DNA from: Sphingobacterium olei | GTDB lineage: Bacteria > Bacteroidota > Bacteroidia > Sphingobacteriales > Sphingobacteriaceae | Direction of reading: 5' to 3' | DNA: 64,000 nucleotides | Assembly: GCF_005048855.1 (NCBI RefSeq) | Contig: NZ_SUME01000001.1 | Coordinates: 744,001 to 808,000 of the forward strand | In this document: positions 14,898 to 23,602 of the stretch, one piece after another | How the letters are laid out: every line of letters starts with the position of its first letter | Position numbering within the stretch: position 1 is the stretch's first letter | Notes under the pieces: model-generated | The model's database searches: none | Told to the model about the DNA's origin: nothing | What the model saw: the letters and a program-made list of their open reading frames with translations, nothing else | Made by a program: the position numbers and the translations under genes

Positions 14898-16504
14898 GTA
14901 GAACTTTCATTAAGTAACGTTAGGTTGGATTTTCGTTTTGGATTAAATGAGTTACTTTGAAACAAGTAGATATTAACCTTTATTTCGTAGTTTACAAGTT
15001 CATCATGGATCATCCCAATAATAATATCCCATTCGCCTCCAGCTTGACCAGCTCCAATCGCAGGCATATGCACCGAACAGTTATTGTCAAGTGCGTACTC
15101 TCTAAGTTGAATTAAACATTTTCTCAACTCTTTATACCGTAAAGGAATTTCATTGCCTTTGGCAAAAAGTCCTTTTTGAGCTAACATCTGAAACACAAAA
15201 ATATCTTTATCAACTTCTACTACATTTGTATTTCCTAAAACAAACGTCGATTTATCAGAGCTCCATTCCTTAAGACGATCTTTAACTACCGGATAATTTT
15301 TAGCTAGGGAATACCCAAAACCACGACCTAACGAAGCACTTGTATTTACAACTTGGGCTATTATTTTCTTTCCCTTTCCTCTCGGCTTTGTAGCATCCCC
15401 GAATTCAAGTATTATCTTTCCATAATGTTGGTCATGCCTTGCATATTCAATTGGAAGAACTAAAATTCCAACCCGAGGTTTGGTGTCTCTTTTATAGGGA
15501 GAAATTCCAACGGAACTCACTAAATATGACTTTCCAAGGAAAATTTCCCAATCAGCAATTTCTTCAGCTGTCCACCCTGGGGAGGTACATTCGTAAGCAT
15601 TTGAATCTGCAGGAATTTGGAAACTCTCAGGTATATCTAATGAAAAGAATCTCGAGGATTTATAATAGTCAACAACAATTTTACCGTCGTCTTGAAAAAT
15701 CCCTATTAAAATTGCACAAGGTTGGTCAATGACTTCGGTATATCTCATAAAAACAGATTCCAAAGAAGCTTTATATTTTTTGGCTAACTCGATAAGACCT
15801 TTCATTGACGCCTGCGCATTATTTGCATCGTTCGAAAATATAGCGTAGGGCAATTGTATCTCAGAAGCCGCAGCGTTGCATAGCTGCTCAAGCTGTCTAT
15901 TTTCTGTAGGATTCTCTTCTCGATTCCGCGTAGCTTTTGCACAGTCGGAAAATAGAGTATGAGCGATTTCATGTGCAATACTGAAATTAACCCGAGTTGG
16001 TATCTGGAACGGATTATATAGGATCTGAAATTTGTTCCCTTTTTGGGGTACTATCTTAGCATCAATGACCGAGTCATTAGGAGTGACATCAATTCCCATG
16101 ATTTCTGCCAACTTAATTGGGCTGTAGGGAGGGCCTTCCCATCCATTTTCGAAAGCCCTAAAAACCAAATCCCGAGCACGGGCCTTGATTGCCTCATATG
16201 GATCTTCATTATTTGATTCACTGATAAGCAAGCGAACAGATTCATGTGACCAATTCTTACGAAAGCTCTTTCTTGATGATTTAGCTGGAACTTTTTGTAT
16301 TGAGGAAAGTTTGTCATCCGATAACTTCAGTCTGTTGGATATTTCTTTGATCCTCATCAAACCCTCATTTACTACCTCCTTTATATCATAACCCTCTTCA
16401 GATAAATATTCCTTAGCATTTTGAGCTGAAGAGCTATTATGTTCCACTTTCGATAAAATTAACCTTATAAAATCTTCTCTGTTAAACATTGTTTCGTTGC
16501 TCAT
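14879..16504 (-). CDS. ImmA/IrrE-type protease fused to macro domain
   Basis: 541 aa. Residues ~105-270: ImmA/IrrE (COG2856) zinc protease, with zinc motif HEIAH at 178-182 and the EIQLPYAIF segment downstream. Residues ~365-515: macro domain of the TARG1/Poa1/DarG type, with IIAQVVNTSASLGRGFGYSL (381-400) and HMPAIGAGQAGGEW (479-492). DarG-type macro domains remove ADP-ribose from DNA; ImmA-type proteases cut repressors in mobile elements. A single chain could sense damage or ADP-ribosylation and release the operon from repression. Start overlaps the sigma-like gene by 4 nt (ATGA). The N-terminal ~100 residues are helical and unassigned. Confidence 0.85.
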   Translation of the reverse strand: MSNETMFNREDFIRLILSKVEHNSSSAQNAKEYLSEEGYDIKEVVNEGLMRIKEISNRLKLSDDKLSSIQKVPAKSSRKSFRKNWSHESVRLLISESNNEDPYEAIKARARDLVFRAFENGWEGPPYSPIKLAEIMGIDVTPNDSVIDAKIVPQKGNKFQILYNPFQIPTRVNFSIAHEIAHTLFSDCAKATRNREENPTENRQLEQLCNAAASEIQLPYAIFSNDANNAQASMKGLIELAKKYKASLESVFMRYTEVIDQPCAILIGIFQDDGKIVVDYYKSSRFFSLDIPESFQIPADSNAYECTSPGWTAEEIADWEIFLGKSYLVSSVGISPYKRDTKPRVGILVLPIEYARHDQHYGKIILEFGDATKPRGKGKKIIAQVVNTSASLGRGFGYSLAKNYPVVKDRLKEWSSDKSTFVLGNTNVVEVDKDIFVFQMLAQKGLFAKGNEIPLRYKELRKCLIQLREYALDNNCSVHMPAIGAGQAGGEWDIIIGMIHDELVNYEIKVNIYLFQSNSFNPKRKSNLTLLNESSTWETKK

Positions 16505-17103
16505 ATCTGTTGCCGTAAATGGTATTTTTTTGCCGTTTTCTTAAGCACAGTTCTTAATCTTTTCATTCCATTGTCGAAAACTTTGGAATCCATGTTATAT
16601 TCAATAAGTATCTCTCTTCTTAAAAGACCATTTTGACAATGGGCCTCAAAGATCGTTTTGACTATTTCATCTGCTTGTATTTCGTCCTGAATATCATTTA
16701 AAATCATATCATGATCAATTTGTTGGTCGAAGTATGCATTAGCATAGGGCAGTATCGCTTCCATAGTATTGAAGGTATTTATATCATCTTCATCAAAGAA
16801 AAACTCTATATCTGTAGTGGTCTTATTTTCAACTTTTTTAACATCATTCCAGACCAGAGTACGTATGATATGTAATTTCAAATACCCCACCAACGACCGT
16901 TTTGACGGGTCAAATTTATGAGGTTCGCTTAAATACTTTTCAATTGCAGCGGCAACATAGTCGTGCACCTGTTTTCCTTCCAAATAAGAATCTATTTTGC
17001 CTTTTCGAAACCAAGTATTAGCTTTTAATAGCGTATCTGTATACGCAAAAAGCTGCAAATATAGTTCATCCCAATTTATTGTATCCATTGATTGCCTTAA
17101 CAT
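16501..17103 (-). CDS. sigma-70-like protein
   Basis: About 200 aa from ATG 17103 (GTG at 17118 and ATG at 17088 are alternatives). Residues ~30-90 resemble sigma region 2 (KQVHDYVAAAIEKYLSEPHKFDPSKRSLVGYLKLHIIRTLVWNDVKK), followed by an acidic linker (FFFDEDDINTF) and a C-terminal HTH-like region (RREILIEYNMDSKVFDNGMKRLRTVLKK). Likely an ECF-type sigma factor or sigma-derived regulator for its own operon. First gene of the four-gene operon. Confidence 0.65.
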   Translation of the reverse strand: MLRQSMDTINWDELYLQLFAYTDTLLKANTWFRKGKIDSYLEGKQVHDYVAAAIEKYLSEPHKFDPSKRSLVGYLKLHIIRTLVWNDVKKVENKTTTDIEFFFDEDDINTFNTMEAILPYANAYFDQQIDHDMILNDIQDEIQADEIVKTIFEAHCQNGLLRREILIEYNMDSKVFDNGMKRLRTVLKKTAKKYHLRQQI

Positions 17104-17407
17104 TTTGACCAACCCCACAATACCTTATGCTACTAATTTAGTTTTTTTTCCGTTGATAGCAAAAAAAATTTTTTGTGCAGTATAAACTGTATGAACTGAT
17201 AAAATTTATTACAAAAGAGCAAGGTTATAGATATCAAGTTACTTGTATAGCAGAAGAATAGAAATGGCATTAGTATGGTATTGTGTATAGTTGTTACATG
17301 ACGATGATTGAATATCCGTAAAGGTTCAAAAACTAATCTAGTTATCATCTGCGGATAGGATTTTGCAACCACCATCATCTCGGATTTTTTGTAAGGAATT
17401 TTGCAGA
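17104..17407. other. intergenic between the two defence operons
   Basis: AT-rich, no gene. It should hold the promoter of the sigma-like operon and the end of the Pycsar operon. No strong hairpin or palindrome seen. Confidence 0.4.
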
Positions 17408-18064
17408 TTAATTCTCAAGACGCTTCTTTATTTTGTCAATATCCGTATTTATCTGCTCCTCTCCCAATTTTTTTATTATTTCGATACTCTGTAAATGACA
17501 ATACTTAGCTTTTGTACCACTGCCACAGGGGCAATCCTTATTACGTTCAGTCCTTTTTCTGGTCACAATGTGGGATAGCAAGAGAAGAATTGAATCTTCA
17601 TCGGGCAGTTTATGTTCCTCAAGATAATATTGTATAATACCTTCAAAATAATGGGCATATTCTTTTCCTGCGTACTGACCACCTTCAAGTCTATGTAATT
17701 GATTAGCAAAAAAAGGATAAACCTTTTCTAAGATAAAATCACAAATATGTATTCCGACCTTTGATTGCACAATGAGGTTGTGGTAAACATCTAAACAGCA
17801 AATACCTCCCTCAGAAATGTGCCAATCTATGTCTCTGGGGATGAGGGTACTTTTCTCTATTACAATGGGAACGCAATAAGGATAGTTGTAGGGAACAGCC
17901 ATTCCAATATCAAAGGTGTTCCAATAAATCCCTTTATTATCGCAAATATCAAGTTCCCCAGTTATTAGCCACATCTTCAACTTAGCACGCCATGAATAAG
18001 CGAGTTTGGGAAATCTGTTTTCAACTTCGGTAAAATCTCCCTCAAATTTTTTATTTGTTACCAT
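17408..18064 (-). CDS. E2-like conjugating protein with SEC-C zinc motif
   Basis: 218 aa. Residues ~10-125 look like a prokaryotic E2 (ubiquitin-conjugating) fold: YPYCVPIVIEKSTLIPRDIDWHISEGGICCLDV, with candidate active Cys89/Cys90 after the DWH signature. Residues 178-190 form a SEC-C zinc motif (CPCGSGTKAKYCH). The start overlaps the cyclase gene stop by one base (18064), so the two are translationally coupled. Known type II CBASS operons use an E2-type protein to modify their nucleotide cyclase; here the partner is a class III Pycsar cyclase. E2 assignment is from motif pattern only. Confidence 0.7.
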   Translation of the reverse strand: MVTNKKFEGDFTEVENRFPKLAYSWRAKLKMWLITGELDICDNKGIYWNTFDIGMAVPYNYPYCVPIVIEKSTLIPRDIDWHISEGGICCLDVYHNLIVQSKVGIHICDFILEKVYPFFANQLHRLEGGQYAGKEYAHYFEGIIQYYLEEHKLPDEDSILLLLSHIVTRKRTERNKDCPCGSGTKAKYCHLQSIEIIKKLGEEQINTDIDKIKKRLEN

Positions 18065-19080
18065 TAAAAATTATAATAAGGCTTATTGGATATCGCAATA
18101 GGTGCAAGATTGGCTACGTTCTTGTTACTAAAAGAAGAACTATTTTTGTTCTTCAACTGGAGATTGCCGTAAAAATCTGTAGCGATAAATTCTTGTTTTT
18201 TTAAAAATTTAAGCCAGTCAAAATCATATTGCGTATAATAAAAATTTTTTTCCGGAATGCGGAATATATAACGATCGTTTTCACTGCCAGTTCTAATACA
18301 TACCGGGCTACAGTAGTCGATTAATAACGGATTTTCCTTTTTTATATGATCGCCTATGACTACGCCATTGCTTACCGCCTTACCCTGCATTTTACTTGCC
18401 AAACTGGTGTGTAGACTACAGGTGGTTACCTCACTAATCTCTCCGATTCCAGCAATTCCCCATATTACATCACGATCATATCCGAGATCGACACCTATCC
18501 TAGTATAAATGTTTTCTACCCCTTGTTCTATAAAAATATTTTTTAAATCCTCCTTAACAAAATAAGTAAAAACACTCGAAAATTGTAAAGCACGGTTTAC
18601 AGCTACCTCAGGCGTCACGTCCTTTCCTCCAAAATAGATGAATAATCCATCTCCTTGAAGACGATGCACATATCCTTCGAAAATCAAACAAGTATGTATT
18701 GCTGCACGTTGGATTGTGTTGGTTATGATCCAAACAGTACGCGTTGTATATTTTTTAAAAAGGTTCGTAGAACCTTTAATATCCACAAACATCGAAACAA
18801 TGTAATGATCTTCTAAGCTTTCTGAATATTTTAGATTTGCAAAGTCAGGATGAAGTCCTAAACGTTGTTCGAAATTTGGAACAAGCCCGAGTACCTTGGC
18901 GAAGTCCGAAAGGCTAGGAAGTAATCTTTTCTCTGGAACTTGTAAGTTAAAAGCTTTGACATCAAATGATTTTTGAAAGCTTTCACCACAGAAGGATAAA
19001 TTTTCGTTAAGCTTAGTTGATTTTGAATCGGCAGCCATAGCTGCCCGAATCGGTTTTAAATAGTCGTCGAAAATATGCAT
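18064..19080 (-). CDS. pycC: Pycsar nucleotide cyclase
   Basis: 338 aa. A class III adenylate/guanylate-cyclase-type catalytic domain spans ~90-270: VSMFVDIKGSTNLF with metal-binding Asp100, and HRLQGDGLFIYFGG with metal-binding Asp144, then ARIGVDLGYDR-like substrate region (TRIGVDLGYDRDVIWG). Family members in this context make cCMP or cUMP after phage infection. The C-terminus (YYNF) has no terminal glycine of the kind used for E2-mediated conjugation in CBASS. The adjacent membrane effector makes this a Pycsar system. Confidence 0.85.
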   Translation of the reverse strand: MHIFDDYLKPIRAAMAADSKSTKLNENLSFCGESFQKSFDVKAFNLQVPEKRLLPSLSDFAKVLGLVPNFEQRLGLHPDFANLKYSESLEDHYIVSMFVDIKGSTNLFKKYTTRTVWIITNTIQRAAIHTCLIFEGYVHRLQGDGLFIYFGGKDVTPEVAVNRALQFSSVFTYFVKEDLKNIFIEQGVENIYTRIGVDLGYDRDVIWGIAGIGEISEVTTCSLHTSLASKMQGKAVSNGVVIGDHIKKENPLLIDYCSPVCIRTGSENDRYIFRIPEKNFYYTQYDFDWLKFLKKQEFIATDFYGNLQLKNKNSSSFSNKNVANLAPIAISNKPYYNF

Positions 19081-19084
19081 AGCG

Positions 19085-19576
19085 TTATCTTAAATTAAAA
19101 ATGATTAAAAGTATTAATGGAATAAAAAGAAAAAATTGAATGGTAAATAGCCTCCCTGCCCGCTTCAGTTTGTTGAACTTATCGGTCAAACCACAAGAAA
19201 GTTGATACACCTGTACTCGTAAATCATGTAATTCATCTTCTTCCAAATTTGGCAAACTTGATTGCTCACAGTATTCTTCTCTACTCATCTTCGAAATTGA
19301 TCCGAAAAAATGTATTGAATTTCCGTCAGTAGCAAGGAATGGTGTCGAAGCAACTATTACCACAATCATTATCGCTAATCCCAGACCTATGGTGCATAAC
19401 ATTAATATATGGACAAAAATGCCACAATCAACGAGTTGTAACAACGATGGGTAAGCTGCTACAAGACCGCCAACAACAAACGTACTCAGACCTAAAAAGA
19501 CTGCACTTTTATTGTTTACACTATCGTAATAGTGGTCAAACCTCTCTATAGAAAACTTTAATCTATCTTTTTCCAT
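19085..19576 (-). CDS. pycTM: Pycsar membrane effector
   Basis: 163 aa. Two N-terminal transmembrane helices (SAVFLGLSTFVVGGLVAAYP, FVHILMLCTIGLGLAIMIVVIVAS), a soluble loop (~80-135) and a C-terminal helix (LFTIQFFLFIPLILLIIF). Topology and length fit the Pycsar effector-TM domain, which disrupts the membrane when cyclic pyrimidine nucleotide is made. 4 nt before the cyclase gene. Confidence 0.8.
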   Translation of the reverse strand: MEKDRLKFSIERFDHYYDSVNNKSAVFLGLSTFVVGGLVAAYPSLLQLVDCGIFVHILMLCTIGLGLAIMIVVIVASTPFLATDGNSIHFFGSISKMSREEYCEQSSLPNLEEDELHDLRVQVYQLSCGLTDKFNKLKRAGRLFTIQFFLFIPLILLIIFNLR

Positions 19577-19580
19577 AATA

Positions 19581-19808
19581 TTAACCTTTGGTTTTGGCAG
19601 GATCGTTACCGTAAGAATTCTTTTCCCGAAAACGACCTTGTTTATTTTGGATAGTTAGTTCCGATTGATTATTAATGGCCATTTGTCTACCTGCTGTAAT
19701 CGCTTCCTTTTGCGTATCGAAAACCTTTGTTACGCGTTGATTTCCTGCAGACCTTGTAGCCCAATCGTTACCGTGCTTAACGACAAATACATTTTTGCTA
19801 TTTTTCAT
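19581..19808 (-). CDS. DUF2188 protein
   Basis: 75 aa from ATG 19808 (a longer frame to 19865 is open). FVVKHGNDWATRSAGNQRVTKVFDTQKEAITAGRQMAINNQSEL is the DUF2188 pattern (VxPxxxGWxVxxxGxxRxxxxFxTKxEAxxxAR). Small, role unknown. 4 nt upstream of the effector gene, so first gene of the Pycsar operon. Confidence 0.7.
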   Translation of the reverse strand: MKNSKNVFVVKHGNDWATRSAGNQRVTKVFDTQKEAITAGRQMAINNQSELTIQNKQGRFREKNSYGNDPAKTKG

Positions 19809-19904
19809 GATTTTATCTTTTTTATGTCTACTATAATATGCTCCAAACAGAATACTTTTTGCCATTGACTATTTTATTTTTCTTAAAAATTTTGATTTAT
19901 CGAC

Positions 19905-20193
19905 TTATATTATTGATACCGCCATTAAAGGCTATCGAAAGGGCCCAGACGAAAAAGAAGCAAGTGATTTTGCAGCTGAGCTTTTAATGCCAACTGACAT
20001 CTTTATAGAGAACTGCTATAAGAAAAAGTTTTCTCCGAACTTGATTCGTGAATTGACTGATAAATTTACAAGTATGACTTTAATTGTTTATCGATATGTA
20101 GAGCTAGGAATCATCCAATTACAGCATTTTACAGTAAGAACGGGCAAGTCTGTTATTGGAACAAGGCAGACGATATGTATATCGAATTCCTGA
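19905..20193 (+). pseudogene. ImmA/IrrE protease C-terminal remnant
   Basis: Open frame DTAIKGYRKGPDEKEASDFAAELLMPTDIFIENCYKKKF... to a stop at 20193. EASDFAAELLMPTDIF is the segment that follows the HEXXH site in ImmA/IrrE proteases; the zinc-binding part is missing and the tail is degraded. Partner genes not seen. Confidence 0.6.
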
Positions 20194-20269
20194 TAGCAAT
20201 AAATTAATGTGCCCAGTGATCTGTAGCCAATGATTTTTCTCTTAATAGCCCTATAATCAAATAATGAGG

Positions 20270-20610
20270 CTGCTCCTACAATAGCGTTCTACCATAGTGC
20301 CTATGGGATTGGCGCTGTTTTTTGCTGAGGGAAATGAACGATGGCACCGCAGCCCGAGCGATCTGCAGGCTAGCCAAACTCGAGGCGACGGTGGATGGAA
20401 CCGGGCTGAACACATGGTGAATGTAATGTCGCTTGCGGAATGTAATGAACCAGATGTGATGCGCTGTGAGAGACAGAGTAGTCGCCTATGATGAGGAGAA
20501 CTGAACTGCAAGGATGATGACAATCTGCGTTAGCACCCGTAGGGCAAAGAGGCTCTGTAGGGTGCCATGGTTCTCTTTATTGTATCCTATTGAGCCTCTT
20601 TGGATTGTGG
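20270..20610 (+). ncRNA. GC-rich structured region, possible group II intron remnant
   Basis: This block is clearly richer in G+C than its neighbours and has no convincing protein. Segments such as GAACACATGGTGAATG, GATGTGATG, GAGTAGTCGCCTATGATGA and GGAGAACT resemble domain I of bacterial group II introns. A perfect 11-bp inverted repeat (CAAAGAGGCTC 20545-20555 / GAGCCTCTTTG 20592-20602) follows. No reverse transcriptase and no clear domain V. An unrelated structured RNA is equally possible. Confidence 0.35.
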
Positions 20611-20740
20611 CGGAATTCTTTGCTGAAGGACGACGAGGAATGCCTTATTTCCTCTTGTTAAAACTATCGGAGAGCTCTTATTTCTAAGTTTTCAAACTAA
20701 ATGTAAGATATTTCGTTAATTTGTATTAAGTTTAAAATAT

Positions 20741-21814
20741 ATGATATCATTAGTTGCTGTCCAAGGGTATAAGTCAATAAAAAATCAACAAATTGAATTA
20801 AAGCCTCTCAATGTTTTGATTGGTGGAAATGGGGTGGGTAAAAGTAACTTCATTTCTATATTCTCTTTAATCCGGAATCTATATGAGGGCAGCTTGCAAA
20901 ACTACATAGTTCGTAAAGGGGGAGCAAATACGTTTCTACACTTAGGCGATAAGGTGACGCAGGAGGTAGTGATTGGAATTCAGTTTGATGATATTAATAG
21001 GTTTCATTTTACTTTACAAAAAAGCGACTATTCATTGTTCATCAAAAACGTAGGAACATCTTTCAAATCAGGTAGCCGCTGGCACGATGCTAATTATGAG
21101 CAGAATGTTTTGGAAACAACCTTTAGACATTCAAAGAAGAAACAAGCTTTTTATGTAAATAACTTATTAAAGGAATTTGAAGTCTATCACTTTCATGATA
21201 CCGGCGACTCATCACCAATAAAATCTCAGTCCAATATTCATGATAATTTTTCTTTGAGAAGAGACGGAAGCAACTTGTCTGCATTTTTATATCTTTTAAA
21301 GCTAGTGAATAATAAGCACTTTCTGAGAATCGAGCGTACTGTACAATCTATTGCCCCTTTTTTTGAGAGATTTCAATTAGAACCTAATCGATTGGATCCT
21401 AATACAATTGTACTGGAATGGCAAGAGAAAGGCAATTATGATTCTTATTTTAATGCTCACAATTTATCAGATGGGACGTTAAGATTCATTTGTCTGGCAA
21501 CTCTATTATTACAACCTAATCCTCCTAAAACTATTATAATTGATGAACCTGAGTTAGGGTTACATCCAATAGCTATAAATAAACTGTGTGGCTTGTTTAG
21601 AAAGAAATCTGAAGAGGGAACGCAAATAATCATTTCTACACAATCTGTAACGTTGTTAAATAATTTTAACACAGAGGATATAATTGTTGCAGATAGAAAT
21701 GAATACGAAACTGTGTTTAAGAGACTTAAGGATGATGAGCTATCTAGTTGGACTTCAGAGTATAGTTTAGGTGAAATTTGGGAGAAAAATATCTTTGGAG
21801 GGCAACCGTTTTAA
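20741..21814 (+). CDS. AAA family ATPase, two-gene defence system
   Basis: 357 aa, ABC-type/AAA_21 ATPase: Walker A GGNGVGKSN (28-36), signature-like LSDGTLRF (~243-250), Walker B TIIIDEPELGLH (~264-275), and a switch His region IISTQS. Paired with the DUF4276 gene 1 nt downstream. This pairing is the architecture of several abortive-infection systems (AbiL-type; the PARIS system is analogous but uses a DUF4435 partner). The ATPase is thought to sense phage and release the TOPRIM-like effector. Confidence 0.8.
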   Translation: MISLVAVQGYKSIKNQQIELKPLNVLIGGNGVGKSNFISIFSLIRNLYEGSLQNYIVRKGGANTFLHLGDKVTQEVVIGIQFDDINRFHFTLQKSDYSLFIKNVGTSFKSGSRWHDANYEQNVLETTFRHSKKKQAFYVNNLLKEFEVYHFHDTGDSSPIKSQSNIHDNFSLRRDGSNLSAFLYLLKLVNNKHFLRIERTVQSIAPFFERFQLEPNRLDPNTIVLEWQEKGNYDSYFNAHNLSDGTLRFICLATLLLQPNPPKTIIIDEPELGLHPIAINKLCGLFRKKSEEGTQIIISTQSVTLLNNFNTEDIIVADRNEYETVFKRLKDDELSSWTSEYSLGEIWEKNIFGGQPF

Positions 21815-21815
21815 A

Positions 21816-22454
21816 ATGAAAAGATTAGTGATTTTAGTAGAAGGAGACTCGGAATTGGTTTTTGTTAATAAGTTCTTAAACCCTTATTTAGTATCACACG
21901 GACTTAATATTTCAATAAATGCGCAAAAGATTATAACGAATAATAAGTTGCAACAAAAGGGAGGGAATGTCTCCTATCGGTACCTGAGAAATGATTTAAT
22001 TCGAATTGAAAGCCAAGGAAATGTCGTAATTACTACACTTTTAGATTTTTTTAGACTCCCGAATGATTTTCCTGGCTATAGTATAACTCATTGTGAACAT
22101 ATTGAACAGGCAATGCATTTAGATTTAGATTCATATCCTAATTATATACCGTACATCCAAAAATATGAATTTGAGACATTACTTTTTTCATCAATTGAAG
22201 GTTTTGAATTTTTGTTGGACGATACAGACAAGATTGATGAAATCCAAAGAATTATAAATGATTATCCTAATCCGGAAGACATCAATGGGGGAGCTATTAC
22301 GTCTCCTTCAAATAGGTTGAAAAGAATTTTCCCATACGACAAGGTCAATGATTCCGAACTAATTTGTACAGAAGTTTCTATTGAAACAATGCGTTCAAAA
22401 TGTCCTCGGTTTAATAATTGGATTAATAGATTGTTAACGCATAATTATAATTAA
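21816..22454 (+). CDS. DUF4276 TOPRIM-like protein
   Basis: 212 aa from ATG 21816, one base after the ATPase stop, with GGAGG 15 nt upstream inside the ATPase gene; a longer in-frame ORF from 21771 overlaps that gene. LVILVEGDSELVFVNKFL carries the TOPRIM glutamate, TTLLDFFRLPNDFPGY the aspartate motif, and PYIQKYEFETLLFSSIEGF a conserved family block. Probable nuclease effector of the pair. Confidence 0.8.
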   Translation: MKRLVILVEGDSELVFVNKFLNPYLVSHGLNISINAQKIITNNKLQQKGGNVSYRYLRNDLIRIESQGNVVITTLLDFFRLPNDFPGYSITHCEHIEQAMHLDLDSYPNYIPYIQKYEFETLLFSSIEGFEFLLDDTDKIDEIQRIINDYPNPEDINGGAITSPSNRLKRIFPYDKVNDSELICTEVSIETMRSKCPRFNNWINRLLTHNYN

Positions 22455-22587
22455 AAGTCATAGTATTTTTATAAGCCGCTTTAATAGCGCTGTGTAGTCT
22501 GGCATCTGTCCCATACCACAAATGTATGAACTATTTTCAATCTATTATACTGTTGTTCAATGCTTTTAAAATGATTATATTCGTCTT

Positions 22588-23082
22588 ATGAAACCATTAT
22601 TTACCTTTTTACTACTTACCTTATCATTCCTTTCATACGGCCAGTTCAGAAACACCACGTGGGGGATGACGCAGCAGCAAATTATCGAAGCGGAAGGAAT
22701 GGTCGAGTATGAAATCGATGACTTAGATAATTATGACCCGCTAGAACGCGGTCTTAGAACAATAGATCAAATCGTAACCATCGATAGCGCATTAGTCCAA
22801 ATTTCATATATGTTGGAAAACGGGAAGCTCACCGGTGGTATGTACAGTTTTTCACCATTAAATGAAGAAGACAAAGATGCCCACAATAAACTATGGAAAA
22901 TGACCCTAAGTAACCTTGCAAAAAAATATGGCAAAAAATACCATATGGTTGGCGATAGCTACAACTGGAATTTACCCGACCTTACCATTAAAGCATTTAA
23001 TATGGATGTAGGGATTGCGGGCGGAAAGCTGATAAATGTTATTTATGATTCTGTAAAAGTAAAGCAGGAAGACATTTTGTAA
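22588..23082 (+). CDS. hypothetical secreted protein
   Basis: 164 aa with signal peptide (MKPLFTFLLLTLSFLSYGQ). The mature part begins FRNTTWGMTQQQIIEAEG, a start often seen in small Bacteroidota secreted proteins with a W-G-M-S/T-xxxV pattern. Role unknown. Confidence 0.65.
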   Translation: MKPLFTFLLLTLSFLSYGQFRNTTWGMTQQQIIEAEGMVEYEIDDLDNYDPLERGLRTIDQIVTIDSALVQISYMLENGKLTGGMYSFSPLNEEDKDAHNKLWKMTLSNLAKKYGKKYHMVGDSYNWNLPDLTIKAFNMDVGIAGGKLINVIYDSVKVKQEDIL

Positions 23083-23101
23083 CTGTCATAGTAATAAACA
23101 T

Positions 23102-23131
23102 AGCTACCAACTAAGGTAGCTTTAATTTTAT
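23102..23131 (+). terminator. terminator of 22588-23082
   Basis: Stem AGCTACC / GGTAGCT with 6-nt loop followed by TTTAATTTTAT, 20 nt after the stop codon. Confidence 0.6.
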
Positions 23132-23602
23132 CTCATTCACGATCCAACGTCTTACCCTACCTGGATACTCATCGAATTCTTTGTCAAGAACTATTAGAGA
23201 AATATTTCCGTTCACGAATAGTGAAAAAGAAAAGTCAATTTTTTGTAATTGGGGATAAGATGGGCGTATCTATTATAAGTATCGCTCTTAATCTTATCAA
23301 TTTCTTGATTTACCTCATCTTTTGGCATGAAGCAAAATTATAATATTAAGTTAATCTATTTTTGAAGGGGGCAATGAAACGGTATATTTCTATCTTTTGC
23401 CCGCTGATAGTAGAGAGTTATGCAACGCCTTGGTTGGAGAAGAATGCCCCGAAACCACGCAGATAAGCAACGATCAGATTGTAACGGATGTAAAGAAGTT
23501 CTGCGCATTCAGTTTATAATGTGTGAACATTGGATAAGAATATTATCCTGGATATTCCGCGCCATAATGCACCACTATTCAGCGGCAAAGTGAACCAGTG
23601 AA
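23132..23602. other. 470-bp gap with possible gene remnants
   Basis: No complete gene. From 23368 to 23518 a frame without a clear start (ETVYFYLLPADSRELCNALV..., ending KKFCAFSL) is open and looks like the end of a lost gene; an alternative 30-codon frame starts at 23374. Confidence 0.4.

Noticed and set aside
20257..20523. Minus-strand 88-aa ORF
   Set aside because: Ser/Arg/Cys-rich, no domain; lies in the structured GC-rich block.
20741..22454. PARIS system (AriA/AriB)
   Set aside because: The second gene matches DUF4276, whereas AriB carries DUF4435.
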